A stretch of 64,000 bases of DNA from Rudanella paleaurantiibacter (GCF_009184635.1 NZ_WELI01000005.1:669150-733149), one strand, 5' to 3'; shown: positions 8,374 through 17,635, counted from the stretch's first letter. Translations and numbers: made by a program. The notes: generated by a model not told the origin, from the letters alone.

Positions 8374-9282
8374 TCACTGTGCGTTGGACGGGGCCACCAC
8401 CGGCAGGCGATCCTGCGGCAGGCGGCCCTGCAAGCCTCCAGTATGAATAGCCACCACGCGGGCACCGGGCTCGAAAAACCCCTGACGCGCCAAATCCAGC
8501 AAGCCGTAGAGCATTTTGGCCGTGTAGACCTGCTCAATCAGCACACCGGTCTGGGCTTCGAAATCGGCCATGAACTGAAGCAGTTCGGGATGGGTTTTGG
8601 CGTATCCCCCAAAGTGATAATCGGTCAGGTAGTGCAGATTCGGGCAGGCCGGATCGAGGGGCGGATGCCAGCCTTTGAGGGCCATAAAACCCAGCACCTT
8701 CGTCGATTGGGGAGCCGACCGGGCCAGGCCCGCTACGGTACCGCCCGTACCGACGGCACAACAGACGGCATCAGGCGCTGTACCCAGTTGTTCGGTCAGT
8801 TCGGGCATAATTTCAGCCGCCCCCCGGATAGCCTCTTCGTTGGTTCCGCCTTCGGGCAATACATAGGCAGGGCCGTACAGCTTATGCAGCCCATCCAGAA
8901 ATTGGGAGGATTCTTTTTCGCGAAAGGCCGCCCGGCTCACCAGGTGCAGGTGCATACCGGCCGACGCGCAAAACTGAAGCGTAGACGACTGCAACAGAGC
9001 AGGTTCATCGCCCCGCACCACCCCGATTGTCCGAAACCCAATCAGTTGCCCGGCCGCAGCCGTCGCGTACAGGTGATTGGAACGGGCTCCGCCAAAGGTG
9101 AGCAACGTATCGAAGCCCGCCTGTTTGGCAGCTAACAGATTGTATTTCAACTTACGCCACTTATTGCCCGATACCAGCGGATGCAGCAGATCGTCGCGCT
9201 TGAGGTAAAGCTGAACCGGCAACGAACGGGTCAGCGGCACGTCGATACGTTGCAGGGGCGATGGCTGTTGAAGGGGTAACAT
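8374..9282 (-). CDS. PLP-dependent D-cysteine desulfhydrase / ACC deaminase-like protein
   Basis: A 302-residue fold-type II PLP enzyme. YLKRDDLLHPLVSGNKWRKLKYN contains the Lys expected to bind PLP, followed by LTFGGARSNHLYATAAAG, which holds the SNH substrate-carboxylate motif. CCAVGTGGTVAGL is the phosphate-binding glycine loop. Family members deaminate 1-aminocyclopropane-1-carboxylate or desulfhydrate D-cysteine; without the key active-site comparison the second is more likely in a bacterium of this type. The ATG at 9282 is preferred because the frame upstream offers only a TTG (9321), which would overlap the divergent promoter of the pseudouridine synthase gene. Confidence 0.85.
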   Translation of the reverse strand: MLPLQQPSPLQRIDVPLTRSLPVQLYLKRDDLLHPLVSGNKWRKLKYNLLAAKQAGFDTLLTFGGARSNHLYATAAAGQLIGFRTIGVVRGDEPALLQSSTLQFCASAGMHLHLVSRAAFREKESSQFLDGLHKLYGPAYVLPEGGTNEEAIRGAAEIMPELTEQLGTAPDAVCCAVGTGGTVAGLARSAPQSTKVLGFMALKGWHPPLDPACPNLHYLTDYHFGGYAKTHPELLQFMADFEAQTGVLIEQVYTAKMLYGLLDLARQGFFEPGARVVAIHTGGLQGRLPQDRLPVVAPSNAQ

Positions 9283-9326
9283 GGGCAGATAAACAGGTCG
9301 GGTAGCGGTTTGGTTGGGCAATCCCG

Positions 9327-9334
9327 TATTTTTG
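9327..9334 (+). promoter_or_regulatory. -7 box TATTTTTG of the pseudouridine synthase gene
   Basis: TATTTTTG fits TAnnTTTG and lies 17 bases before the ATG at 9352, implying a very short leader of about ten bases. Confidence 0.5.
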
Positions 9335-9351
9335 TACCGACAAGATTAACT

Positions 9352-10386
9352 ATGACAGAGGAAATCTCAGAGTCTTTAGAAGAAGACGACTTATACGAAC
9401 ACCATCGGATTGTGGTCGACGGGGGCCAAAGCCTGCTGCGCATCGACCGGTTTCTGATGATTAAACTGCCCAACGCGAGCCGAACCAAGCTACAGGCGGC
9501 CATCGATGCCGAATCGGTGCGGGTAGCGGGCAAGCCCACCAAGGCAAGTTATAAGGTAAAACCGGGCGACGTGATTACGGTGGCGCTGGCACATCCGCCC
9601 CGCGAAACCGACCTGGTGCCCGAAAACATTCCGCTCGACATTGTTTTCGAGGACGACGACCTGTTGGTGGTCAATAAGCCCGCAGGGATGGTAGTTCACC
9701 CGGCTTTTGGCAACTGGACGGGTACGCTCGTCAACGCGCTGGTGTACCATTTTCAGCATCTGCCTTCTATGGCGCCCAGCCACGCGCAGGCCAACGTAAT
9801 CCGGCCGGGGCTGGTTCACCGAATCGACAAAGACACGTCGGGATTGATGGTGATTGCTAAAACCGAGCTGGCAATGGCGCACTTGGCCCGGCAGTTTTTC
9901 GATCACTCCATTGAACGCACTTACTACGCCCTGGTATGGGGCACCCCCGACCCGCCCGAAGGCACCATTACGGGCTACATTGGCCGCAGTGTCCGCGACC
10001 GCAAGGTGATGTCGATTTACGACGACGAAACCAAGGGCAAATGGGCCGTAACGCACTACCGCACGCTGGAGCCGCTTCAGTACGTATCGTTGGTGCAGTG
10101 TAACCTCGAAACCGGACGAACCCACCAGATTCGGGCTCATTTCCAGCACATTGGCCACCCCCTGTTCAACGATGCGAGCTACAGCGGAGACCGGATTCTG
10201 CGGGGTAACCCCAACGGGTCGTTCAAAGCCTTTGTCGACAATGCCTTCTCGTTGCTGCCCCGGCAGGCTCTGCACGCCAAGTCGCTTGGGTTTACGCACC
10301 CCCGCACGGGCGCACGGCTTCAGTTCGACTCCGAACTCCCGGCCGATTTTGCGGCCGCTCTTGATAAATGGCGGAAACGCGGCTAA
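9352..10386 (+). CDS. RluA/RluD-family 23S rRNA pseudouridine synthase
   Basis: A 344-residue enzyme converting uridine to pseudouridine in RNA, by family most likely in 23S rRNA. An S4 RNA-binding domain spans roughly residues 25-80 (LLRIDRFLMIKLPNASRTKLQ). The catalytic domain contains GLVHRIDKDTSGLMVIAKT with the catalytic Asp159. Later ETGRTHQIRAH is also typical. The first ATG preceding the acidic N-terminal leader (MTEEISESLEEDD) was chosen since the -7 box lies just upstream. The gene ends at a strong bidirectional terminator shared with the convergent nucleoside hydrolase gene. Confidence 0.92.
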   Translation: MTEEISESLEEDDLYEHHRIVVDGGQSLLRIDRFLMIKLPNASRTKLQAAIDAESVRVAGKPTKASYKVKPGDVITVALAHPPRETDLVPENIPLDIVFEDDDLLVVNKPAGMVVHPAFGNWTGTLVNALVYHFQHLPSMAPSHAQANVIRPGLVHRIDKDTSGLMVIAKTELAMAHLARQFFDHSIERTYYALVWGTPDPPEGTITGYIGRSVRDRKVMSIYDDETKGKWAVTHYRTLEPLQYVSLVQCNLETGRTHQIRAHFQHIGHPLFNDASYSGDRILRGNPNGSFKAFVDNAFSLLPRQALHAKSLGFTHPRTGARLQFDSELPADFAAALDKWRKRG

Positions 10387-10388
10387 TT

Positions 10389-10427
10389 AAAAAGCCGGAT
10401 GGGGTAGCTTTTCCCGTCCGGCTTTTT
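10389..10427. terminator. Bidirectional terminator
   Basis: The stem AAAAAGCCGGATGGG / CCCGTCCGGCTTTTT (10389-10403 and 10413-10427, one G-T wobble) has a T run on both strands. It separates the convergent pseudouridine synthase and nucleoside hydrolase genes. Confidence 0.9.
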
Positions 10428-10429
10428 GG

Positions 10430-11410
10430 TTATTTCAATACATCCAACACGATCTCCTCGAAGCCCGGAAGCGTTTTGTACGCGTACACGGCCCGCCACT
10501 TGGTGTCTTTGTAATCGTACGACACTTCGAGGTACGGCTTGGTTTGAGCCGGGTCGGTATCGCTCTGCCGGGTGTTGATGCACACCGGAATATCAGTATA
10601 GTATTTGAAGTATTCCGGGTGTGTCAGGTAACCCAGGGGCGTGGTATCCCAGGGCACAAACCCATCCACTCCGAACAGCTCCTGGTTGAATTTCTGCCAG
10701 GGCCGAAACTGCTCGTACAGCCACTTGTCGCCGGGACGCTTGCTCACGTTCAGAAAATCAATGTCGGTTTTGCCAAACAGCGTGTACACGCTACACTCGT
10801 AGCCCGACAGTACCACCCGCACGCCCGACTCAAACAGCACCCGAAATGCTTCGGGGTCCATTTCAAAGTTGTAGTCGCCCACCGACAGTTTTTCCAGGCC
10901 CGGCTTGAACGGGAGTCCCGGCGTGCGCCCGGCACAAACCACCACCTCTTCGATTTGTGGAATCAGGTCCGGGTGGTTTTTGATGAGCGTAGCTACGTTT
11001 GTCATGGGCCCAATGGCCAGAATCGGCATTTTTTCGCGCCGGAGTGCGGCCGCCATAGCCCGTGTAGCGTCGTTTTCACGGCCGATGTCGCGCAGGGTAT
11101 CGGAGCCGCGGTACACCGGAATCGGACGGGCAGGTTTTCCGCCTTTGGGCGTATTGTACCAATTCAGGAGTTTCTGGGTTACGTCGTAGCCATAGTTGAC
11201 GTAGGTAACGGTACTGATTCCCACCAGTTCGACCTTGTCGGCATGGCGCAGGGCCATCAGCAGGGCCACCGCATCATCGACCTCACGCGGGGTTTTGTCT
11301 TTCATCCCGACCATGATGTCGGTATCCAGCCAGATACGCCGGGGTTTGGTCGGGGTGGTTTGGTCTACAGCGACGGTGGTCAGCAGAGCGAGCAAAAGAG
11401 CTTTGTACAT
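10430..11410 (-). CDS. Secreted inosine/uridine-preferring nucleoside hydrolase family protein
   Basis: A 326-residue protein with an N-terminal signal peptide (MYKALLLALLTTVAVDQ), so it is likely periplasmic. The nucleoside hydrolase fold is shown by RIWLDTDIMVG with the ribose/Ca-binding Asp residues, REVDDAVALLMAL, the ILAIGPMTNVATLI segment, and GDYNFEMDPEAFRVLF (the NxxxDPEA motif of the family). Family members cleave the N-glycosidic bond of ribonucleosides using Ca2+. The usual N-terminal DxDxxxDD is interrupted by an insertion (GMKDKTPREVDD), as in several Bacteroidota homologues. The substrate is inferred to be a nucleoside. Confidence 0.82.
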   Translation of the reverse strand: MYKALLLALLTTVAVDQTTPTKPRRIWLDTDIMVGMKDKTPREVDDAVALLMALRHADKVELVGISTVTYVNYGYDVTQKLLNWYNTPKGGKPARPIPVYRGSDTLRDIGRENDATRAMAAALRREKMPILAIGPMTNVATLIKNHPDLIPQIEEVVVCAGRTPGLPFKPGLEKLSVGDYNFEMDPEAFRVLFESGVRVVLSGYECSVYTLFGKTDIDFLNVSKRPGDKWLYEQFRPWQKFNQELFGVDGFVPWDTTPLGYLTHPEYFKYYTDIPVCINTRQSDTDPAQTKPYLEVSYDYKDTKWRAVYAYKTLPGFEEIVLDVLK

Positions 11411-11450
11411 CGTTTGTATTTAAGTGAATGAACCATGTAGAATGCATATT

Positions 11451-11536
11451 CAGTACTGGACATTCGGACTTCAGACACTGGACGTTAGACTTATTACCTT
11501 TATAGATGGAGGTCTAACATCTAATGTCCAGTACTC
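11451..11536. repeat. Palindromic repeat of the AGTACTGGACATT family, copy 1
   Basis: AGTACTGGACATT at 11452-11464 pairs with its complement at 11523-11535; inside, GACGTTAGAC at 11481-11490 pairs with GTCTAACATC at 11512-11521 with one wobble. The left arm closely matches an arm of the repeat at 32541-32640, so this is a dispersed family. It lies between the nucleoside hydrolase start and the convergent-side end of the MtnK-like gene. Confidence 0.75.
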
Positions 11537-11572
11537 ACATTATTCATTATACATTGAATTCAGTCTGACTAC

Positions 11573-12616
11573 TTAGTGCAGGAGATGGGCCGCCCGGTCG
11601 AGCAAAGCCACTTTGGTTTCAAGGGATAACGACAATGGAAGTTGGGCCAGTCCGATAAGCCGACGCATAATTTCGACGCCTGTAAACTGACGGAGCAGGT
11701 TTTCATCAAACCCATCGGGGCGGGCATATTGCGCCAGCACCGCGTCGATTTGGGAAGTCGGTTGCTCACTCATGTGTAGGTGTGCGAGCATCACGCCCAA
11801 ATCAAATTCGGCCGGGCCGTAGAAGCAAAATTCAGGGTCGATAACCCGCACCGACACCCCGTTGGCATCGGCCTGCTGTAGCCGGAGCCAGCTACCGGGA
11901 TAATAATCGCCGTGCAGGAGTGTAGGGGCCGACCCACGTTGTACCTCGCCCAGATACACCCGCCCCAGTTGGGTAATGGTTTCTTTGAGGGCTTCGTTCA
12001 GCTTGTACGGCATGGCGGCTTCCTGCAACCCTGCCCCGATCCCGTTCAGGTCGAAGCCATTATCGGGCATAAACGGATACCGGAACATGTGCTCGTGATT
12101 GAGCGCCCGCATCGCCTTGTTGGCAAAAGCCGGGTCGGGCTCGGCCTGCCGGAACTGGTTGTGCAACGTACTCAGATAGTCGACAAGAGCGTTCTGTTCA
12201 GCCTCGGTCAGGGTAACGCCCGGCGCGTAGAGATCGGTAAAATCACGCGACGCACCGAGGTCTTCCATAACCAGAATATGGTTGTCGGCATCGAGGTCCA
12301 ACAGCTCAGGCTGCCGGGCGCTAAGGGCAGGTACCCGCCCCGTTTTGCGGTAAAACTGCCCTTCGATAACGGCCCGGTCGGCGGGTGCGGCAATGCTTGG
12401 GTACTTCTCAACATACCCCCGCGACTGCTTCACAATAAGCGAGCGGTTTACTGTTGTACGGTCATCTTCAAGCCGGCTTGTCCGCACCCGAAGTGTATAA
12501 TTCATGTTGCCTTCGCCCGGCTTCTCGGCCGCCACAACCGACTCCTCTTCACTAATCCACCCCCGGCGAGTCAGGTACTCCTGTATGGCCTGAGGGTTCT
12601 GAGCATCTAAATGCAT
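11573..12616 (-). CDS. APH-fold small-molecule kinase, S-methyl-5-thioribose kinase-like
   Basis: A 347-residue protein of the aminoglycoside phosphotransferase / choline kinase fold. The N-lobe has AEKPGEGNMNYTLRVRT and SLIVKQSRGYVEKYPSI, where the Lys of IVKQ would bind ATP. The catalytic loop is LLHGDYYPGSWL and the metal-binding motif is VIDPEFCFYGPAEFDLG. The DPEF-FYGP pattern and GDxxxGS loop resemble methylthioribose kinase (MtnK) of the methionine salvage pathway more than antibiotic kinases. No other mtn gene is nearby, so the pathway is uncertain and no symbol is given. Confidence 0.75.
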   Translation of the reverse strand: MHLDAQNPQAIQEYLTRRGWISEEESVVAAEKPGEGNMNYTLRVRTSRLEDDRTTVNRSLIVKQSRGYVEKYPSIAAPADRAVIEGQFYRKTGRVPALSARQPELLDLDADNHILVMEDLGASRDFTDLYAPGVTLTEAEQNALVDYLSTLHNQFRQAEPDPAFANKAMRALNHEHMFRYPFMPDNGFDLNGIGAGLQEAAMPYKLNEALKETITQLGRVYLGEVQRGSAPTLLHGDYYPGSWLRLQQADANGVSVRVIDPEFCFYGPAEFDLGVMLAHLHMSEQPTSQIDAVLAQYARPDGFDENLLRQFTGVEIMRRLIGLAQLPLSLSLETKVALLDRAAHLLH

Positions 12617-12671
12617 GGGTTATATGATAGACGTTATTGTTTAGATATTTCTTCGCGGTGAGGTCGCGGTA

Positions 12672-12816
12672 GTAACCACCCCCTGCCCCCCTCCTGAAAA
12701 CAGGAGGGGGAGAACTTATCAGTCCAACAAAGAGGCTTTTGCAGTCTCTTTATTGGTTCGAGATTGGGTTTACACGCCCCCTCCTGTTGTTCAGGAGGGG
12801 GGCAGGGGGTGGTAAC
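12672..12816. repeat. C/G-rich compound palindrome
   Basis: Outer arms 12672-12697 and 12791-12816 are reverse complements over 26 bases with one mismatch. Each arm also carries its own small hairpin (CCTCCTG/CAGGAGG). The spacer of about 93 bases has no open gene. It lies between PorZ and the MtnK-like gene on the minus strand. Confidence 0.75.
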
Positions 12817-12866
12817 CCTATTAACCCCTACTTTACAAATACGAAGAATGAGTCTCTTCCGATTGG

Positions 12867-15206
12867 TTAGCGCACTACGGCCACTTTGCCGGCAATTCCC
12901 TGTTGCCCGTTAGCACCTATTACCACTACCAAATAAATGCCGGTTTGAGCCGGTCTCCCGCGATAATCGGCCAAATCCCACGTAGCCGTGCCCCCCTGCG
13001 ACCGGGTTTCATACGTCAGAATACCACCCGCATCCAGAATTTTCACCACGGCATTATCGGTCAGGCCCCGAATACTCACCAAACCGGTATAATCGGGCCG
13101 CACAGGGTTCGGGAAAATGGTAATACCCGTCAGTGCCTCGGCCGGTTCGGTAGCCAGCCCACCAAACGACACCAGCCCGCCCGAACTCGAGATAAACACC
13201 CGACCGCTCACCGGTTCAACCGCCAACGCGTTGATGTCGGCAGAAGGCAACGGACTATCGGCCGGGGTAAACCGGACATCGAGCGTAGTGCCATCGGGAC
13301 CAAACCGGTACAGTGCCGATGCCGTCGCAACCCATTTGTAATTCCCTCCGTCGACGGTCATGGCCGTGATGGCCTCGGTAGCCAACAACCGCCGACGTTC
13401 GAAAATAGGCGCGTTGGCCGACACATTGCCCGTAAACGCGCCCGCCGGATCGTCGAACACGGTGACGCCCCGCTCCGTACCCACCCAGATAAACCCACTG
13501 CGGTCACGGGTTAGGGCCGTCACGGTATTACCGGGCAAATTACCGTCGCCCGGTGCGGATGAAAAATAGCGTTGCTGTCCGGTTTTGGGGTTAAATGCAA
13601 GCATGACACCGTAACTCAAGCGGAGCCATAGGCTTCCGTAATCATCGGGAACAATCTGCACGATGGGTAACGACCGCAACTGCCCGAATGACTCAAAACG
13701 ACCGTCGGGCCGACGTACATGGAGCGAAGCCGTTCCCTGCCCCGTGCCAATCCAGAGATTACCCTCAGCATCGGTAGCCAGAGCCGAAATAGCCGGATTT
13801 ACGGACGTAGGCAAATTGACCCGCGCGGGAGCCCGCGTTTCGGTCTGTGTCCATAAACCAGCCCCGTATCCACCCAGAAAAAGTTGCCCTTCACCGGGCA
13901 GATAAGCCGCTGCATTAAACGGTTGCCCCACGCCCACAGCCGGGTTAGCTTGCCAGCGACCCGTTGGCACTTCGTAGTAATCGGCGGGGGGCTGACCAAC
14001 GCGCAGGCCCGTACTCAATTCTTTATCACCCGTGAGGGCCACCACACCATTTGGGTAGGCAAATACATCAGCAAACGTATCGGCAAAAGGACCTTCGGGA
14101 GTTATGCGGGTGGCCAGATTGGGCGCCCGCAGGTCGAGCAGGCCGCTTGTGGTGTCGGCCACCCAAACCCGGTTGCCATTGGCTACGACCTCGGCCGGGG
14201 CTTGCAACAACGGGCTTGTCAGGGCGCCCGTACCCGGTACCGTTAGCGCGGGGGAGCCCGCTGCATTCAGGACAAATGTACTTGCCCCGGTCGGGCCGGC
14301 AAATACACCCGCCGGCCCCGAGCTACTAGCCACCGACGACCACAGCCCGCCCACCGGCCGGGCAAAAATGGCTCCACCCCGCCCAGCCGTACTCACCAGC
14401 AACCGATTGGCCTCGGCCACAAGCCGGGTAAGTTGGCCCGCTTCGGGTGCGGGTGAGAGCCGCCAATTGGCAGGGTCGGCGAGGTTGACAGTGGAGGCCA
14501 GCCGTACTGCCCGAATGGCCGTTGTACTGGCAAACTGATTCGGACGAGTCAGGGCATACAAACTGTCGCCCAGGATGGCGGTCATCAGCACCGGCCCCGG
14601 TGTACCGCCTGTGGTGGGACTAAAATACGTATCCCGAATTTCGTTGCGGACCAGGTCGAACACGACCACGCCAAAATCGGTGCTGAGGTAAGCGATATTG
14701 CCCTGCCGGTTGATGTGATTGATGCCCCGAAATGCCGGTTGGATACGGCTGGATGCGACAATTGTGTTCACATTGAGCACCTCGCCCGGTGTGCCGTCGG
14801 GGGCAACGGCCAGAAAATCAATGTTTCCCGACCGGTACACCAGCATCAGTCGTTGTTGGTCGGGCAGAGCGAGCAGTTGGTTCACGCCCACATCGCTCAG
14901 GCCATTGTCGCGGGTCAGAAGCCGGATTTCGGACGTTGATTTGTCGAATCGATACAGTCCATTCCGGGTAGCGGCATACACCCCGGAACCCAGTACGGCT
15001 ACCGACCGCGCCGAGCGATAACTAAAATGGGTTTGCCAGGTGCCGGGCTGGGCAAATGCGCCGTGTGTGACGGTAAAATGGGTAATGAGTAAGGCACAAT
15101 GAATAAACCACAACAGGCGTCTTGACCGCCAAACCGGCCTCTGTCCGGGCGTTTCGCTTACGTGGTTGTATGCTTCATTATGCATCACGCCTTCCTCATT
15201 AGGCAT
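12867..15206 (-). CDS. porZ: PorZ-like type IX secretion system cell-surface protein
   Basis: A protein of up to 779 residues. After the signal region it starts GTWQTHFSYRSARSVAVLG, then YAATRNGLYRFDK, the pattern of the PorZ N-terminal beta-propeller. Two propellers follow, with two-component-regulator propeller motifs (DAEGNLWIGTGQG, DRSGFIWVGTERG). The C-terminus (ITIFPNPVRPDYTGLVSI, ending GQQGIAGKVAVVR) is a type A T9SS sorting domain. In Porphyromonas gingivalis PorZ is part of the attachment complex with PorU that joins cargo to A-LPS. The length and layout agree. The N-terminus is odd: the first 50 or so codons run through an inverted repeat that encodes the hydrophobic core of the signal peptide. 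Starts at 15206 or 15185 are both possible. Confidence 0.78.
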   Translation of the reverse strand: MPNEEGVMHNEAYNHVSETPGQRPVWRSRRLLWFIHCALLITHFTVTHGAFAQPGTWQTHFSYRSARSVAVLGSGVYAATRNGLYRFDKSTSEIRLLTRDNGLSDVGVNQLLALPDQQRLMLVYRSGNIDFLAVAPDGTPGEVLNVNTIVASSRIQPAFRGINHINRQGNIAYLSTDFGVVVFDLVRNEIRDTYFSPTTGGTPGPVLMTAILGDSLYALTRPNQFASTTAIRAVRLASTVNLADPANWRLSPAPEAGQLTRLVAEANRLLVSTAGRGGAIFARPVGGLWSSVASSSGPAGVFAGPTGASTFVLNAAGSPALTVPGTGALTSPLLQAPAEVVANGNRVWVADTTSGLLDLRAPNLATRITPEGPFADTFADVFAYPNGVVALTGDKELSTGLRVGQPPADYYEVPTGRWQANPAVGVGQPFNAAAYLPGEGQLFLGGYGAGLWTQTETRAPARVNLPTSVNPAISALATDAEGNLWIGTGQGTASLHVRRPDGRFESFGQLRSLPIVQIVPDDYGSLWLRLSYGVMLAFNPKTGQQRYFSSAPGDGNLPGNTVTALTRDRSGFIWVGTERGVTVFDDPAGAFTGNVSANAPIFERRRLLATEAITAMTVDGGNYKWVATASALYRFGPDGTTLDVRFTPADSPLPSADINALAVEPVSGRVFISSSGGLVSFGGLATEPAEALTGITIFPNPVRPDYTGLVSIRGLTDNAVVKILDAGGILTYETRSQGGTATWDLADYRGRPAQTGIYLVVVIGANGQQGIAGKVAVVR

Positions 15207-15225
15207 TACCCGTTATTCATTAAAC
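15078..15225. repeat. Imperfect inverted repeat overlapping the tdk stop and PorZ start
   Basis: A TAATGAGTAAGGCACAATGAAT-like arm near 15078-15102 is imperfectly complementary to a TTCATTATGCATCACGCC-type arm near 15175-15222. The right arm contains the tdk stop codon and the PorZ start; the left arm encodes the hydrophobic part of the PorZ signal peptide. Arms differ by small gaps, so borders are approximate. Confidence 0.5.
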
Positions 15226-15842
15226 ATCTGCCGACCGGTTCCGCTCACCAAGTGCACGGCCTCAGGGCCCAGATGGAAACACCGGCGGCAGCGGGCTTCG
15301 TAGCTATCGGTTTCGCCCAACAGCACCCGCGCCTGCGAGGGCACCAGGCGGTATGAGTAATGCGCAATGTCGCCACAGACCACGCAAATGGCATGTACTT
15401 TGGTCACGTACTCGGCAATGGCCATAAGCTGCGGCATACAACCAAAGGGCTTTCCGGCAAAGTCCATATCGAGCCCCGCCACAATAACCCGCTTACCGCT
15501 GTTGGCGAGCTGCTCGCACACATCGACAATAGTGCTATCGAAAAACTGGGCTTCGTCGATACCCACCACGTCGCAATCGCCGGTATGCAGGAGAATATCG
15601 GCGGGTTTTTGTACAGGAATCGACGAAATTGAGAGCGAGTTGTGCGAGACAATATCGGCCTCGTGGTAACGGGTATCGATACCGGGTTTCACAATAACCA
15701 CGTGCTGCCGGGCAATGCGGGCACGGTTAAGTCGGCGGATCAATTCCTCGGTTTTTCCGGAGAACATAGACCCACAAATCACCTCGATCCAGCCGGTTCG
15801 GAGGTGAGGGGGTTCGCGCCGGGAAGCCGGTTCAATAAACAT
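15213..15842 (-). CDS. tdk: Thymidine kinase, type II
   Basis: A 209-residue enzyme phosphorylating thymidine to dTMP in pyrimidine salvage. The P-loop [19 protein letters not shown] is typical of the TK1-like family, DEAQFFD is the Walker B-like motif, and zinc ligands appear as CVVCGD and CRRCFH. Length is normal. Its stop codon (frame ending MFNE) falls within an inverted repeat shared with the start of PorZ, seven bases away, so the two genes are likely cotranscribed. Confidence 0.95.
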   Translation of the reverse strand: MFIEPASRREPPHLRTGWIEVICGSMFSGKTEELIRRLNRARIARQHVVIVKPGIDTRYHEADIVSHNSLSISSIPVQKPADILLHTGDCDVVGIDEAQFFDSTIVDVCEQLANSGKRVIVAGLDMDFAGKPFGCMPQLMAIAEYVTKVHAICVVCGDIAHYSYRLVPSQARVLLGETDSYEARCRRCFHLGPEAVHLVSGTGRQMFNE

Positions 15843-16063
15843 AGTCGATCAGTCGTTGTTGAGGCACACAAGCCGGTTAGGCATCAAATTTGCTACCTTC
15901 CCGATAATTTCACCTGTTTTCTGAATCAATGGCTCGATAACTTCTCCGGCAGTCAGGAAAAGCTTGATAATATCAGAAAAAAAAGGCTTTTTGGCATTAG
16001 TATTGTAGGCCAGAAGCTGTTGATTCCGCATACAACCCTCATACAAAGCAACGAGTTTTACCA

Positions 16064-17392
16064 ATGTCGAACAAGTTCCACCAGAGCGTCCTGACCGAAT
16101 ACTCCCGCTCGTATGCGCGTCGGGTTTGCGCCGATTTTTTTAGTAATCACACATTTATCTCCGGTAAACAGATTTTGACGCTGACACCCATCGGCCAGAT
16201 AAATTTGTTTATCGTCAGTAATCTGTTCGACAAGTGGAAGTCCGACGCCGAAAAGTTTCGCAGCCCTTATTTCGACTTTACGCATCCTGAAGTAGAGGAA
16301 GCCATGCGGTCGTTTATGAACGTGGTTTCGCAACACATCGCCGTTCGGCGCGAACACCTGGAGCCTATGCTGGCCGACGCGCTCCGCAAAACGCTCACGC
16401 TTATCTTCGATCCGCGTTATTTTTTCGATGATCTGCTGCGCAACCAGCCCGACTTCACGCTCACCTCCGATGCCGCCAAGCAGATTGTCCGCTACACGCA
16501 GATTAACAAGTTTGTAGCCAATTACCTGGTGGAACGCATGAACGGCAAACCGTTTATGTACGTCAATCAGGCCCTGAACTGCCTTGATGAAGTACTGTCG
16601 CAACGGGGGCACGAACTGGAGAAGTACGACCGGTACGTGGCCATTCTGTCGGAGAAAGTACCCATAGACCTAAACGCCCTCCTGCGTACCTCGCCGGGTG
16701 TTGCCAATGGGAGTCCGGCCCGTTCGTTTTTTGATACCGAGCTCGAATCGGACAATACGGGTGCGCAAAGCCCAAACGTCGGTGGGGCAGCCGAAGCGTC
16801 GGGGAACCAACCCACCGACCTATCGAGCGCCCCGCTGCGTCCGACCCTGCTGACCGAAACAGGTCAGCGCACGTTCAGCCCGGCCGAACCGCCCATGAGC
16901 CAGCCAGCCGTACCCGCCGACTCGTTCAGCGACTCACCCGGCGTTGGCGTTCAGTTCTCGCCCGATGAGTCGGATCGGTACACCCGCGAGCCAGTAGCCG
17001 CGCCGGTTGCTGCCCCTGTGAGTCAGGCATCGCCCTTCGCCAGTGGAACCCTGAGCCAGTCGCCCAGTTTTGAAGCCCCCCGCCTGTCGGCCGATAGTGA
17101 CTCTCGGTCTGGTACAGGCGAGCCAACGAGTGTAGCCGAAGCGTTTCACCGCGCCCCCATCGAAAGTATCGGCAAGAGTATTTCGCTGAACCAGAAATTC
17201 CGGTTTATCAATCAGCTTTTCAGCGGTAGCAGCACCTCATACGCGCAGGCTATTGAAGAGCTCGACCAAATGGAGAACTACGGGCAGGCCCTAGATCTGA
17301 TTTCGTACCGCTACGCCAGCCAGTATCTCTGGGATATGAGCAGTGACGAAGTAAGCGAGCTGGTCGAGATTTTGAAGCGTCGGTTTGCTTAA
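16064..17392 (+). CDS. Conserved hypothetical protein with helical ends and a Pro/Ser-rich linker
   Basis: A 442-residue protein without signal peptide or membrane segment. Residues 1 to about 205 are helical with the pattern ILTLTPIGQINLFIVSNLF, FDFTHPEVEEAM, FDPRYFFDDLL and QALNCLDEVLSQRG. Roughly residues 210-365 form a low-complexity linker rich in Pro, Ser, Ala and Glu. The C-terminal part (SISLNQKFRFINQLFSG, then AIEELDQMENYGQALDLI) is a compact helical domain like those at the end of several uncharacterised Bacteroidota proteins. I do not recognise the family and assign no function. It is divergent from tdk and followed by a noncoding stretch with a large hairpin. Confidence 0.72.
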   Translation: MSNKFHQSVLTEYSRSYARRVCADFFSNHTFISGKQILTLTPIGQINLFIVSNLFDKWKSDAEKFRSPYFDFTHPEVEEAMRSFMNVVSQHIAVRREHLEPMLADALRKTLTLIFDPRYFFDDLLRNQPDFTLTSDAAKQIVRYTQINKFVANYLVERMNGKPFMYVNQALNCLDEVLSQRGHELEKYDRYVAILSEKVPIDLNALLRTSPGVANGSPARSFFDTELESDNTGAQSPNVGGAAEASGNQPTDLSSAPLRPTLLTETGQRTFSPAEPPMSQPAVPADSFSDSPGVGVQFSPDESDRYTREPVAAPVAAPVSQASPFASGTLSQSPSFEAPRLSADSDSRSGTGEPTSVAEAFHRAPIESIGKSISLNQKFRFINQLFSGSSTSYAQAIEELDQMENYGQALDLISYRYASQYLWDMSSDEVSELVEILKRRFA

Positions 17393-17536
17393 CGAAAGAA
17401 TGGACAATATGTAATGAACAATGCTGTTGACAACCTGATTGCTACTGCACGTTTTCATTGCGCATCATCTGTCTGATTTCGCTTTCGCATTACACATAGT
17501 ATACTGTAAATCAATTTTTTATAATGTCTAACTTAT

Positions 17537-17586
17537 CCCGTTAGGGGCTTATCCGCAAGTCTAGCGACTGGTAAGCCCCTAACGGG
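17537..17586. repeat. 15-bp perfect hairpin without T run
   Basis: CCCGTTAGGGGCTTA (17537-17551) is the perfect reverse complement of 17572-17586. The 20-base loop contains a small AGTC/GACT stem. No T run follows on either strand, so it may be an RNA end structure rather than a classical terminator. It lies between the hypothetical gene and a convergent small membrane gene. Confidence 0.7.
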
Positions 17587-17635
17587 CGGTCCGACGTTTC
17601 GGCAACGGGTTGTTGAAAGGCTCTGAGGCATTTTT

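Noticed and set aside
15849..16064. 71-residue minus-strand frame before the 442-residue gene
   Set aside because: It spans the divergent promoter region, has no family features and no upstream start signals; treated as intergenic.
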